NCBI GenBank assembly: GCA_023391625.1
Contig: JAEWAN010000006.1
Coordinates: 496,001-560,000 of the forward strand
Origin: Bacteroidota bacterium
Lineage (GTDB): Bacteria > Bacteroidota > Bacteroidia > Bacteroidales > Paludibacteraceae
DNA: 64,000 nucleotides
Direction: 5' to 3'
The position numbers were made by a program, and so were the translations under genes. Shown here piece by piece: positions 53,241-61,731 of this stretch (position 1 is its first letter; each line of letters begins with the position of its first letter). The notes below the pieces were generated by a model. The model ran no database searches and was not told the origin of the DNA. It saw only the letters and a program-made list of their open reading frames with translations.

Positions 53241-54375
53241 AAGCTTCTAGTTTATTCAACAGCGGATTAGCATACATTTCAAGTATTTTCATCCGTAAGA
53301 AATCCAGGTCTTTGTTTTCCAGATCTATTTTGGATATTTGGTTGGAAATGTATTGCTCAAAGAAAGACCGTTCTTCAGATGTATATTCTTTGGCAAATCG
53401 TTGTTCCTTTTTCAGCAGGTCGTGTGCAATCTTGTTCACATTAAAAATTGCATAATTGGAATGAATTACCTTGTCTATTTCTTTGGCTAGGGATGTGATT
53501 TGTTCTTTAAATACAGTTGTTTCAGAGTTTATCTGTTTTAACTGCTTATCTATCTCTCCGCTGATGCGGTATACCACGCGTCCTCTGTATCCCAATATTC
53601 CTACCTGCATATTTATCAAGTCATCCTGAGGTTGCTTTTTATATTCGGGGTTATCCCGTTTCAGTTGGAATTCTTTTGCTTTCAAATAGTCCGTAGGATC
53701 AAACTCGTATGATATGGTAAGAGGGCAGATATGCAACTCGGAGAAGTTTTCATAAAAATCACTGTTACTGCTGAAGGTCAGCATTCGCAGTAAGCTTTCT
53801 TGTGTGCAGTCTTTGGAGTCTTTGGAACGTCCTTCACGTTGAGCTATCCAGATAGAACGTTTCGTATCAGTGATTAAATGTCTGATGTAAGCCGATAGCT
53901 GCTGTGAAGCCTCCAACGCTTTTCTCATATTTAAGCTCCGTTTTACGACAAAACCCTTGTTTATTCTTACAAAATCTTCAATCCACGGATAAATCATTAA
54001 ATTATCACCGATGGCAATTCCCATTGTATCCATGCCGTTTTCTATCATGATAAGGCAAAGTAGCACGGAATCTAATGTAATGTCACGATGATTGGATATA
54101 TAAAGATAGGGCTTGGATTTATCTATGCTTTCAACCCCTTCAAAAGATATTCCTCTGGTACGGTTAGCTTCGAGGTCTTTCAGGAAAGGATAAGCAAAAC
54201 GTTTCTGAAATTCGTAAGTGCTTTTTATGGAAAGTAATTCCTGTTTTAAAATATCCTTTGGCAATAGCGGAAAGAGGGTGCTTAATAAATTGATAAATTG
54301 TTTATCATTTGTCAGGCGTTCTATTACTGATGGAATTTCTTCGTCCGAATAAGCTCTGATATCATCAAAATTCAT
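53230..54375 (-). CDS. PlsC-type acyltransferase family protein
   Basis: A 381-aa protein of the glycerophosphate/lysophosphatidate acyltransferase family. Start is the ATG at 54373-54375; a TTG 12 bases upstream is less likely. The catalytic histidine block is LYISNHRDITLDSVLL; here His and Asp are five residues apart, not the usual four. The glycerophosphate-binding stretch is GFVVKRSLNMRKALE, and IWIAQREGRSKDSKD takes the place of the usual PEGTRS block. The long C-terminal region (from about 270) is helical and charged. It is located 20 bases after cdsA, consistent with phospholipid synthesis. Confidence 0.82.
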   Translation of the reverse strand: MNFDDIRAYSDEEIPSVIERLTNDKQFINLLSTLFPLLPKDILKQELLSIKSTYEFQKRFAYPFLKDLEANRTRGISFEGVESIDKSKPYLYISNHRDITLDSVLLCLIMIENGMDTMGIAIGDNLMIYPWIEDFVRINKGFVVKRSLNMRKALEASQQLSAYIRHLITDTKRSIWIAQREGRSKDSKDCTQESLLRMLTFSSNSDFYENFSELHICPLTISYEFDPTDYLKAKEFQLKRDNPEYKKQPQDDLINMQVGILGYRGRVVYRISGEIDKQLKQINSETTVFKEQITSLAKEIDKVIHSNYAIFNVNKIAHDLLKKEQRFAKEYTSEERSFFEQYISNQISKIDLENKDLDFLRMKILEMYANPLLNKLEACDL

Positions 54376-54395
54376 GATTATTCTCAATTATGGTA

Positions 54396-55238
54396 TTAGT
54401 TTATCATTAGAATTATCTGCAAATATATAAATATAACCGGAGCTGCCAGCAACATACTGTCGAAACGATCCAGTATTCCACCGTGTCCGGGTATCATGTT
54501 ACCGGAATCTTTAACTTGTAAGGTTCGTTTTAGTAAAGATTCGGTTAAATCGCCCAAGGTTCCGAAGATAACTATAATTTGGGTGAAAAGAAGCCATTGC
54601 ACAAAACTCATGTTTAAACCCGTATCCGTTATTTGTGGAATAAAACGGAAAAACAAATAGCTGGCTGCAATGGCAAAAACAGCGCCTCCAAAGAAGCCTT
54701 CCCATGATTTTTTAGGAGAAATACGTTCAAAAAGACGGTGTTTCCCTAATGTCATTCCTACTACATAAGCTCCGGTGTCATTGATCCAGATGGTTAAGAA
54801 AACGGCCAGTAAAACAAGAGGCTGATAACCCTGGATAAACAAGATGGAGTTTAACAGTGAAAAGGGAAGTGCGATGTATATTTGTCCTAAAAAGAAATAA
54901 GCCCAGTTCTGTATGGGCTGTTCTTTTTTGCGGAATAGTTCGGATAAGATTATGAAAATTATATATAATCCATAAATAAGGAATATCTCTTTATGATTGC
55001 ATATACCGGATTGGTACAAATAAAATGAGCAGAACAATATGCTTCCTCCAATAATAGCTAGTGTGGGATTTACATCAATATTCCCAGGCTTATTTGTAAG
55101 TTTATGAAATTCATGTAATGCTAAACCTGTTACAATAACGAAAAGGAGTGCAAAAGAGTATTGGTGTAGTAAAATGGCGCCTACAATAAGAATAAAAAAT
55201 ATGACACCGCTAATAATACGTTTTAAGGCATTGCTCAT
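54396..55238 (-). CDS. cdsA: Phosphatidate cytidylyltransferase
   Basis: Makes CDP-diacylglycerol, the precursor of bacterial phospholipids. A 280-aa inner-membrane protein with about eight helices. The CDP-DAG synthase signature is complete near the C-terminus: SLLKRTLQVKDSGNMIPGHG followed by GILDRFDS. SPKKSWEGFFGGAVFA is the other family block. A TATTTTTG box at 55280-55287 suggests a promoter separate from ftsH. Confidence 0.96.
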   Translation of the reverse strand: MSNALKRIISGVIFFILIVGAILLHQYSFALLFVIVTGLALHEFHKLTNKPGNIDVNPTLAIIGGSILFCSFYLYQSGICNHKEIFLIYGLYIIFIILSELFRKKEQPIQNWAYFFLGQIYIALPFSLLNSILFIQGYQPLVLLAVFLTIWINDTGAYVVGMTLGKHRLFERISPKKSWEGFFGGAVFAIAASYLFFRFIPQITDTGLNMSFVQWLLFTQIIVIFGTLGDLTESLLKRTLQVKDSGNMIPGHGGILDRFDSMLLAAPVIFIYLQIILMIN

Positions 55239-55279
55239 GGTAATGAATACTTGCTTTATTTTATAAGATTGTTTATTTG

Positions 55280-55287
55280 CAAAAATA
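55280..55287 (-). promoter_or_regulatory. Possible cdsA -7 box
   Basis: Minus strand TATTTTTG, 41 bases before the cdsA ATG; no clear -33. Confidence 0.4.
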
Positions 55288-55458
55288 CTAAAACTTTAGT
55301 TTCATGAAATAAAAACGATGATATCTTTTAGGTTATGGGGCTTTAATGCCCGTTTTTTTATAATATCTGGTTTTGTTAATGAACGGGTCAGGCCGTTGTG
55401 TTATATATTTATACGAATGTGACTGTGGGTGGTTTTCAAAGAGATTGTTTTTTAGCAA

Positions 55459-55486
55459 TACAGGCTGCTCATAAGGGCAGCCTGTA
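55459..55486 (-). terminator. ftsH terminator hairpin
   Basis: Ten-base stem TACAGGCTGC/GCAGCCTGTA with an eight-base loop, 24 bases after the ftsH stop; U-tract weak on the minus strand. Confidence 0.6.
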
Positions 55487-55510
55487 CTACTGAATTTTTA
55501 TTTTAGTAAA

Positions 55511-57574
55511 TTATTTGTTTTCTTCTTCAGAATCGTTGTCCTTTGCGGAAGTCGTATCAGGAGCTTTTTCTTCGTTTTCCGGTTCTGGTTTGTCTTCCGT
55601 AGCCTTGTCGTTTTCCGATGTTTCTTTTTGTGACTGATTATTTAGAGCCATCAGTTCATCGTTTCTTGATTTCCAAGGCCTTTTACCGAATATATTTTCC
55701 AGATCTTCCGCAAAAATTACTTCTTTTTCAATAAGAAGTTCAGCCAGTTTATTATGTCCTTCGGCGTTGTCCCGCAGGATTTTCTTGGCACGTTCGTATT
55801 GTTCTGCAACAATATCTTTTGCTTCCGCGTCAATTAATTCGGCTGTTTTTTCGCTATAAGGTTTTGTAAACCCATAGTCTGAGTTCCCGGTTGAATCATA
55901 ATAGCTTAGGTTAGGAAGCTTGTCGCTCATACCGAAGTAAGCCACCATAGCATATGCCCTTTTGGTTACCCGTTCCAGGTCATTGATAGCTCCGGTGGAT
56001 GTTTGATTCAAGAAAACTTCTTCTGCTGCACGTCCTCCCAAAGTAGAGCACATTTCATCCAATATATGCTCTTTATTGGTCAACTGGCGTTCTTCCGGCA
56101 AATACCAGGCAGCACCTAACGCTTCACCTCTTGGGACAATAGTCACTTTAACCAATGGATTGGCGTATTCCAGCATCCAACTGATAGTGGCATGTCCGGC
56201 TTCGTGGTATGCAATGGAACGTTTTTCCGAAACAGTTGTTATTTTGGTTTTCTTTTCAAGTCCTCCGATAATGCGGTCTACTGCATCCAGGAAGTCTTGT
56301 TTGCTTACAAAATCTTTGTTTTTACGTGCTGCTATCAAGGCTGCTTCGTTGCACACATTGGCAATGTCTGCTCCGGAGAATCCCGGAGTTTGTTTGGCCA
56401 GAAAATCCACATCAACAGATTCGTCGATTTTAATAGGGCGTAAATGTACGTTGAATATGTCTTTTCTTTCCTGAATGTCCGGCAGGTCTACATGTATCTG
56501 TCTGTCAAAACGTCCGGCACGTAATAATGCTTTGTCAAGAATATCAGCTCGGTTAGTAGCTGCAAGTATGATGACACCGCTGTTTGTTCCGAAACCGTCC
56601 ATCTCTGTCAGCAACTGGTTCAGTGTATTTTCACGTTCATCGTTGCTGCCCATGTTCGGATTTTTACCACGGGCACGGCCTATAGCGTCAATCTCGTCGA
56701 TAAAGATGATACAAGGAGCTTTTTCTTTTGCCTGACGGAATAGGTCACGTACACGTGAAGCACCTACGCCTACAAACATTTCCACAAAGTCAGAACCGGA
56801 CATGGAAAAGAATGGTACGTCAGCTTCGCCGGCCACAGCTTTAGCCAGTAATGTTTTTCCTGTTCCGGGAGGGCCTACAAGCAATGCCCCTTTAGGTATT
56901 TTCCCACCTAACTGAGTATATTTGGATGGGTTTTTCAGGAACTCTACGATTTCCTCAACTTCTTGTTTTGCTCCCTGCAAACCGGCTACATCTTTGAACG
57001 TGACTTTATTTGCTGCAGATTTGTCAAAAAGTTGCGCTTTTGATTTTCCCACATTAAATACTCCTCCGGCTCCTCCGCCTTGCGACATCATACGCCGGTT
57101 CATAAATACAATGAATACGATCAATAGGATGATAGGGAAGAAGCTGTAAAGAAACAGTTCAAAGTAGTTTCGTCCTTCTTTATAATCGACTACTCCGTTG
57201 AACCCGTATTGTTCTTTGGCTTGCTGAATGTATTTGTTAAATTCGTCTACGGAAGGTATCCGTACCGTTATCAGTCGGTCTTTCGAGTAACTCTCAGCCC
57301 TGTCGCCGAAAACTTCCTGCACCGCTGTTTCCGAAACTTTTGCTTCGGCTATATTTTTGGCGATGTAAACCTGTATTTTTTCTATTGATCCTTTCTGGAT
57401 GTACTCCTGGAATGTGGAATACGGAACTTCTTTCATCGGTGTGGCGTCACCCCAGAAAAAAGCCCCCAGGAGTATAAATATGATTAATCCGTAAATCCAG
57501 GAGAAATTGAACTTGAAGGATTTCCCTGTGTTCTTATTGTTCCTGGGATTTTGATTCTGTTGTCTGTTTTCCAT
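55511..57574 (-). CDS. ftsH: ATP-dependent zinc metalloprotease FtsH
   Basis: Membrane-bound AAA+ protease for quality control of membrane and cytosolic proteins; hexameric. In 687 aa: helix at 27-42, a periplasmic domain about 45-137, second helix 139-157, AAA domain with Walker A GPPGTGKT (234-241), Walker B FIDEID (291-296) and second-region-of-homology ATNRADILDKALLRAGRFDR. The protease domain has HEAGH at 457-461. The C-terminal ~50 residues are very acidic and low in complexity (EDKPEPENEEKAPDTTSAKD). It lies 66 bases after rsfS, a linkage common in Bacteroidota. Confidence 0.98.
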   Translation of the reverse strand: MENRQQNQNPRNNKNTGKSFKFNFSWIYGLIIFILLGAFFWGDATPMKEVPYSTFQEYIQKGSIEKIQVYIAKNIAEAKVSETAVQEVFGDRAESYSKDRLITVRIPSVDEFNKYIQQAKEQYGFNGVVDYKEGRNYFELFLYSFFPIILLIVFIVFMNRRMMSQGGGAGGVFNVGKSKAQLFDKSAANKVTFKDVAGLQGAKQEVEEIVEFLKNPSKYTQLGGKIPKGALLVGPPGTGKTLLAKAVAGEADVPFFSMSGSDFVEMFVGVGASRVRDLFRQAKEKAPCIIFIDEIDAIGRARGKNPNMGSNDERENTLNQLLTEMDGFGTNSGVIILAATNRADILDKALLRAGRFDRQIHVDLPDIQERKDIFNVHLRPIKIDESVDVDFLAKQTPGFSGADIANVCNEAALIAARKNKDFVSKQDFLDAVDRIIGGLEKKTKITTVSEKRSIAYHEAGHATISWMLEYANPLVKVTIVPRGEALGAAWYLPEERQLTNKEHILDEMCSTLGGRAAEEVFLNQTSTGAINDLERVTKRAYAMVAYFGMSDKLPNLSYYDSTGNSDYGFTKPYSEKTAELIDAEAKDIVAEQYERAKKILRDNAEGHNKLAELLIEKEVIFAEDLENIFGKRPWKSRNDELMALNNQSQKETSENDKATEDKPEPENEEKAPDTTSAKDNDSEEENK

Positions 57575-57640
57575 TAATTATTTCGTGTTATGTTTATACC
57601 TGAAGTTTTCTACACAAAAACCTTACCTTTTTATAAAATG

Positions 57641-58000
57641 TCAATCCAGGTCTTCAAACTCTGTCAATTTGGCATCCTCCCATAGATGCTCTATGTCATA
57701 AAATGCACGGGCTTCACGTTGGAATATATGTACAATGATGTCACCATAGTCCATAGCAATCCATTCTGCATTTTCTACGCCGTCCACAGCATAAGGTTTT
57801 ACTTTTATTTCATCGCGTACCCAATCTTTTACCGATTCGGCTATGGCATTGACGTGAACTCTTGAATCACCTTCTGCAATCACAAAGTAACTGCATGGAG
57901 CATCCTGTAATTGCGACATATCAACACTGACAATTCGTTTCCCTTTTCTTTCCTGTATTCCTTCAACAACTTTTTCTAAAACTTGTTCTGTCTGAATCAT
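57641..58000 (-). CDS. rsfS: Ribosome silencing factor RsfS
   Basis: Binds L14 on the large ribosomal subunit and blocks subunit joining in starvation. Start is the ATG at 57998-58000 giving 119 aa; longer frames run into the promoter box at 58034-58041. The conserved core is APCSYFVIAEGDSRVHVNAI followed by VKPYAVDGVENAEWIAMDYG and VHIFQREARAFYDIEHLW. It precedes ftsH by 66 bases. Confidence 0.94.
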   Translation of the reverse strand: MIQTEQVLEKVVEGIQERKGKRIVSVDMSQLQDAPCSYFVIAEGDSRVHVNAIAESVKDWVRDEIKVKPYAVDGVENAEWIAMDYGDIIVHIFQREARAFYDIEHLWEDAKLTEFEDLD

Positions 58001-58033
58001 AAAATTTTTTTGATTTATAAATATAAGTGGGTG

Positions 58034-58041
58034 CAAATATA
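58034..58041 (-). promoter_or_regulatory. Probable rsfS -7 box
   Basis: Minus strand TATATTTG, 33 bases before the rsfS ATG. Confidence 0.5.
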
Positions 58042-58116
58042 CGCTTAAATGCTTGAAAGCTAAAATTGATATCAAGCGTTTTAGAATAATTTTGGTTTTA
58101 CTTAACAAGTGTTTAT

Positions 58117-59160
58117 TTATTCAATGAATCCTCCTCCTAAAACTTTGTTGTCCCGATAGAAAACGGCTGTTTGTCCGGGAGCTATGGATTCTAATGGCTC
58201 TGCCAGTTCTACTTTGATACGATTGTTGGTCATGAAATGGAGACGGCTGAGGGTATTTTGCTTCCTGTAACGGATTCTGGTTTGGGTATCAAAGTCGTTT
58301 GAAAACAGCTCCTTGTCTACTATCTGGAAGTCTTTTACTGTAAATGAGTTTTTGTATAAGCTGCTCAGAGGTACCAGAACGACTGTGTTTTCTTTAGGCA
58401 GGATTTCTTTTACATATACAGCTTTGTTGAGATGAATACCTAATCCTCGGCGTTGTCCCACTGTATAAAGGGGATATCCTTTGTGCTTCCCTAAAATACG
58501 TCCTTCTTCATCTTTAAAATATCCCGGGTATATGTAGTCCTCCGGATTGTTCAATTGACTTTTTAGAAAGGGGCGGTAGTCTTCCGGACAAAAGCAGGCT
58601 CCGATACTGTCCTTTTTTGAAGCTATGTAGTCAAATCCTTTTTGTCCGGCTATTTCCCTTATTTCTTTCTTAAGGAGTTTTCCTAAAGGAAAAATAATGC
58701 GTGATAATTGTTTTTGATTAAGTCCCCATAAAAAAAAGGATTGGTCTTTATCTTTATCTGTTCCTTCTGAAATAAAAAAATGATTATCCTCTTTTACTAT
58801 GTTGGCATAGTGCCCCATGGCTACTTTAGAGCAGTTTAGTCTTTCCGCTTCCTGGAAAATGAGATTCCATTTCAGTTCATTGTTGCATTTGGCGCAAGGG
58901 AAAGGAGTGCGCCCGGCCAGGTATTCCTGAACGAAGTATTGTATGATAGTTTGATGAAATATTTCCCTGGCATCAAAAACGACATGTTTTATTCCAAGTT
59001 TCCCGGCGAGGTTAGCAGCATCTTGCAGGTGGGTGTTTTCTTCTTTTTCCCAAAAACGAAAGGTGATACCAATCACTTCATAACCTTGTTCTAATAAAAG
59101 CATGGCAGCAACCGAACTGTCGGTGCCGCCACTCATGCCTAATAGAACCCGTTCCTTCAT
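58117..59160 (-). CDS. mnmA: tRNA 2-thiouridine(34) synthase MnmA, atypical cysteine motif
   Basis: Thiolates U34 of tRNA(Glu/Gln/Lys). Start is the ATG at 59158-59160 (347 aa); a longer frame would overlap the DUF3127 gene. The PP-loop motif is LLGMSGGTDSSVAAM. The cysteine regions differ from the E. coli form: GRTPFPCAKCNNELKW and DSIGACFCPEDYRPF, each with an extra Cys. KHKGYPLYTVGQRRGLGI is the tRNA-contact block. Some Bacteroidota encode two or three MnmA-like proteins, so this may be one of several. Confidence 0.9.
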   Translation of the reverse strand: MKERVLLGMSGGTDSSVAAMLLLEQGYEVIGITFRFWEKEENTHLQDAANLAGKLGIKHVVFDAREIFHQTIIQYFVQEYLAGRTPFPCAKCNNELKWNLIFQEAERLNCSKVAMGHYANIVKEDNHFFISEGTDKDKDQSFFLWGLNQKQLSRIIFPLGKLLKKEIREIAGQKGFDYIASKKDSIGACFCPEDYRPFLKSQLNNPEDYIYPGYFKDEEGRILGKHKGYPLYTVGQRRGLGIHLNKAVYVKEILPKENTVVLVPLSSLYKNSFTVKDFQIVDKELFSNDFDTQTRIRYRKQNTLSRLHFMTNNRIKVELAEPLESIAPGQTAVFYRDNKVLGGGFIE

Positions 59161-59176
59161 AAGGATTTTGTGAAAT

Positions 59177-59527
59177 TTAGAAAGGGAGGTCGCTACCTTC
59201 GTCCATTCCTCCGGTGAAAGGTGGAACCTGACCAAAAGGAGGTTGTCCGGCAGGAGCGTCATTCGTTTTTTTCACTACTTTCCATGCACGTACGGAGGTG
59301 TACCAGCGTCCGTTATATTCCCGGCTATCTATGTCGAAACTTACTTCCACGTCATCACCTATAGCCATTGGGAATTGGTCGATCCTGTCGTTGAACAGGT
59401 TGAAACATACTTTACGGGGATATTGGTCGTATGTTTCCAATACATAATCCTGAGAACGCCAGGTCCCGTTTTTTCCTTCTCCGGTAGCTAAAGGTAATAC
59501 CGCAATAATTTTTCCTGAAATTTCCAT
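59177..59527 (-). CDS. DUF3127 family protein with SSB-like C-terminal tip
   Basis: A 116-aa cytosolic protein of DUF3127. The core (about 1-85) looks like a small beta-barrel with MEISGKIIAVLPLATGEGKN, WRSQDYVLETYDQYPRKVCF and NGRWYTSVRAWKVVK. A flexible Gly/Pro/Gln linker (about 90-108) ends in the acidic-hydrophobic tip GSDLPF. This layout (OB-like core, Pro/Gly linker, acidic tip ending in Pro-Phe) is that of bacterial single-stranded DNA-binding proteins. Function is not established. It is 16 bases before mnmA; a TATCTTTG box lies at 59557-59564. Confidence 0.85.
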   Translation of the reverse strand: MEISGKIIAVLPLATGEGKNGTWRSQDYVLETYDQYPRKVCFNLFNDRIDQFPMAIGDDVEVSFDIDSREYNGRWYTSVRAWKVVKKTNDAPAGQPPFGQVPPFTGGMDEGSDLPF

Positions 59528-59556
59528 TTGTTTTGTTCTGTTATTATTTTAGCCTA

Positions 59557-59564
59557 CAAAGATA
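59557..59564 (-). promoter_or_regulatory. Probable -7 box for the DUF3127-mnmA unit
   Basis: Minus strand TATCTTTG, 29 bases before the DUF3127 ATG. Confidence 0.5.
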
Positions 59565-59586
59565 ATTAAAAAATCCTACGTTTTTA

Positions 59587-59617
59587 TTGTTGAAACAGGA
59601 AGAAAACTTTAGATTTG
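59587..59617 (+). promoter_or_regulatory. Promoter of the LRR protein gene
   Basis: TAGATTTG at 59610-59617 with TTG at 59587-59589 (20-base spacer) or 59590-59592 (17). It lies 46 bases before the chosen ATG. Confidence 0.55.
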
Positions 59618-59663
59618 CAGGGTGTGTTTTTCTATTCATTCATTTAAACGTAGGAGGTATGTT

Positions 59664-60119
59664 ATGATTAAAAAATTATTATTTTTTGCTGTATTGTTGT
59701 CGGCAACTGTAGGACTCGGCGCTCAGAGCATTGACGGTTATTGTTGTAAAGATGCTCATCGTTCGGAGCGTATTAAGGAAATAGATGTTGCCTTGGCGGA
59801 TATTGAGAATACAACAATTCTTGATTTGGCTATGCAGTCGCCCAAAATAACAGCGGTGCCGGAACAAGTGTCTGCGCTTGTTAATTTAAAGTGTTTGGAT
59901 CTTAGCTTCAACCGGGTTTCCAGTTTTCCTAAAAGTTTTGTCAATTTACAACAACTGGAATGCCTGGATTTGTCCGGTAACCATTATTTACAGCAAATTC
60001 CGGCTTTTTTCAAGGAAATGCCGAATCTGAAGGTAGTTAAACTGGAAGATTTGAATTGGAGCGAAAGCCGGAAAGATAAAACGCGTGAACAATTTCCGGA
60101 TATTATTTTTGTATTCTGA
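59664..60119 (+). CDS. Small secreted leucine-rich-repeat protein
   Basis: A 151-aa exported protein. The ATG at 59664 follows AGGAGG by six bases, one of the strongest Shine-Dalgarno sequences in the window, and gives signal peptide MIKKLLFFAVLLSATVGLGA. A longer frame from 59622 would precede it. Two to three LRR units are visible (VNLKCLDLSFNRVSSFPKSF, LQQLECLDLSGNHYLQQIP). The CysCys in DGYCCKD after the signal is unusual. Likely a periplasmic or surface binding protein; the partner is unknown. Confidence 0.82.
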   Translation: MIKKLLFFAVLLSATVGLGAQSIDGYCCKDAHRSERIKEIDVALADIENTTILDLAMQSPKITAVPEQVSALVNLKCLDLSFNRVSSFPKSFVNLQQLECLDLSGNHYLQQIPAFFKEMPNLKVVKLEDLNWSESRKDKTREQFPDIIFVF

Positions 60120-60140
60120 TTGAGTATGGTTTGTTTTATT

Positions 60141-60175
60141 CCTCCTGTCTGTAAAGTCAGGAGGTTTTGTTTTTT
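60141..60175 (+). terminator. Terminator after the LRR gene
   Basis: CCTCCTG (60141-60147) pairs with CAGGAGG (60158-60164), ten-base loop, followed by TTTTGTTTTTT. Confidence 0.8.
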
Positions 60176-60252
60176 ATACAGGGTAAACGGAAATAAATGG
60201 TAATAAAACAAAAAGAGGATTAATAATGTTTATTATAAGATGGATAGCGAGG

Positions 60253-60301
60253 ATTCTGCATTTTATAATTGCAGAATAGATGTTTATTTTTTGTAAATTT
60301 G
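60253..60301 (+). promoter_or_regulatory. ALDH promoter with upstream dyad
   Basis: TAAATTTG at 60294-60301 is a -7 box, 24 bases before the ATG. A perfect eight-base dyad ATTCTGCA (60253-60260) / TGCAGAAT (60270-60277) covers the expected -33 region and could be an operator. Confidence 0.5.
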
Positions 60302-60325
60302 CCTGATTCCTAAAATTAAAATAAA

Positions 60326-61705
60326 ATGAGAGAAACTTCGGAAATTGAAATAAAAGAGATATTGGAGGCTCAACGAACGTTTTTTGCAACACAACAGACA
60401 AAAAGTGTAAGTTTTAGGTTAGAGCAGCTTAAACGGTTTAAAGCAGCCATTGTCAAATACGAGACTAAAATCGCGGAGGCTCTGAAAAAAGACCTTCATA
60501 AATCGGCAGAGGAGGTTTACCTGACGGAAACCAGTATTGTTTTAAGCGAATTGAATAATCATATAAAACATCTGAAACGTTGGGTTAAACCTCGAAGGGT
60601 TGCATCTCCTTTGGCTTTGTTTCCTTCACAAAGCAGAATTATTTATGAACCCTTGGGAGTTGCTCTGATTATGTCTCCCTGGAATTACCCCTTTCAGCTT
60701 TTAATGAATCCGTTGGTAGGTGCAATTTCGTCAGGTTGTTGTGCCGTGCTTAAAACTTCACCTTATGCACCTGCTATTGCAGAAGTGATGGAAGAATTGG
60801 TGAAAGAAACATTTCCTGCCAATTATGTGGCTGTGACTCACGGACACCGTGAGGTTAACCAGGCATTGTTGGAACAACGGTTTGATTTTATTTTCTTTAC
60901 GGGTAGTCCGGCTTTGGGAAAGACCGTGATGAAAGCGGCCGCGGAACACCTCACTCCTCTTATATTGGAATTGGGAGGGAAAAGTCCTTGTATTGTGGAT
61001 AAAGATGCCAATATTGAAATTACGGCAAAACGTTTGGTATGGGGAAAAACAATCAATGCCGGGCAGACTTGCATAGCTCCGGATTATTTGTTTGTGCATA
61101 AAGATGTAAAAGAGGAGCTGTTTAAAAATATAGAAGTTGTTATCTTCTCCATGTTTGGAAAAGATCCAAAAGAAAGTGAGTATTATCCGCGCATTGTCAA
61201 TGAAAAAGCCGTGAAACGTTTACAGGGTTTGATGGAGAAGGGAAAAATTGTTATAGGAGGTGAGGTGGATGTGGAACACCGTTACATAGCACCTACGGTT
61301 ATTGATGATATAAAACCGGATTATCCTATCATGCAGGAAGAAATTTTTGGTCCTTTATTGCCTGTAATGACTTTTGATGATATGGGAGAAGTGATTGCTT
61401 ATATAAATGCGCACGAAAAACCATTGGCTTTTTATTATTTTGGTAAGAGTAAGCAGGCCAAAGAGGTATTGCTGCGTACCACATCCGGTGGCGCTTGTGT
61501 TAATGATACGCTTATGCATATAGGAAATCATAATTTGCCGTTTGGAGGTGTGGGGAATAGTGGTATGGGCAAGTATCACGGATTGGATAGTTTTCTTGTT
61601 TTCAGTAATAGCAGGGCTGTTGTAAAGACTCCTACATGGATAGATATGCCCCTGAAATATGTCCCGTTCAAGAAGTTTGACAAAATAAAAAAGATGTTAG
61701 TTTAA
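60326..61705 (+). CDS. Aldehyde dehydrogenase (ALDH3-like)
   Basis: A 459-aa NAD(P)-dependent aldehyde dehydrogenase of the short class-3 type, which lacks the extended N-terminus. Active-site Cys in NAGQTCIAPDYL, general-base Glu in LELGGKSPCIVD, and MSPWNYPFQLLMNPLVGAIS at the cofactor site. The C-terminus (FGGVGNSGMGKYHGLDSF and the KFDKIKKMLV tail) is typical of ALDH3. It oxidises fatty or other aldehydes; substrate unknown. A thioesterase gene follows after 26 bases. Confidence 0.93.
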   Translation: MRETSEIEIKEILEAQRTFFATQQTKSVSFRLEQLKRFKAAIVKYETKIAEALKKDLHKSAEEVYLTETSIVLSELNNHIKHLKRWVKPRRVASPLALFPSQSRIIYEPLGVALIMSPWNYPFQLLMNPLVGAISSGCCAVLKTSPYAPAIAEVMEELVKETFPANYVAVTHGHREVNQALLEQRFDFIFFTGSPALGKTVMKAAAEHLTPLILELGGKSPCIVDKDANIEITAKRLVWGKTINAGQTCIAPDYLFVHKDVKEELFKNIEVVIFSMFGKDPKESEYYPRIVNEKAVKRLQGLMEKGKIVIGGEVDVEHRYIAPTVIDDIKPDYPIMQEEIFGPLLPVMTFDDMGEVIAYINAHEKPLAFYYFGKSKQAKEVLLRTTSGGACVNDTLMHIGNHNLPFGGVGNSGMGKYHGLDSFLVFSNSRAVVKTPTWIDMPLKYVPFKKFDKIKKMLV

Positions 61706-61731
61706 TATAGGTATTTAAATAGAAAGGTGAA

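Noticed and set aside
59160..59262. Longer mnmA start at 59262
   Set aside because: The extra 34 residues overlap the DUF3127 coding end and do not resemble the MnmA N-terminus, which begins just before the PP-loop.
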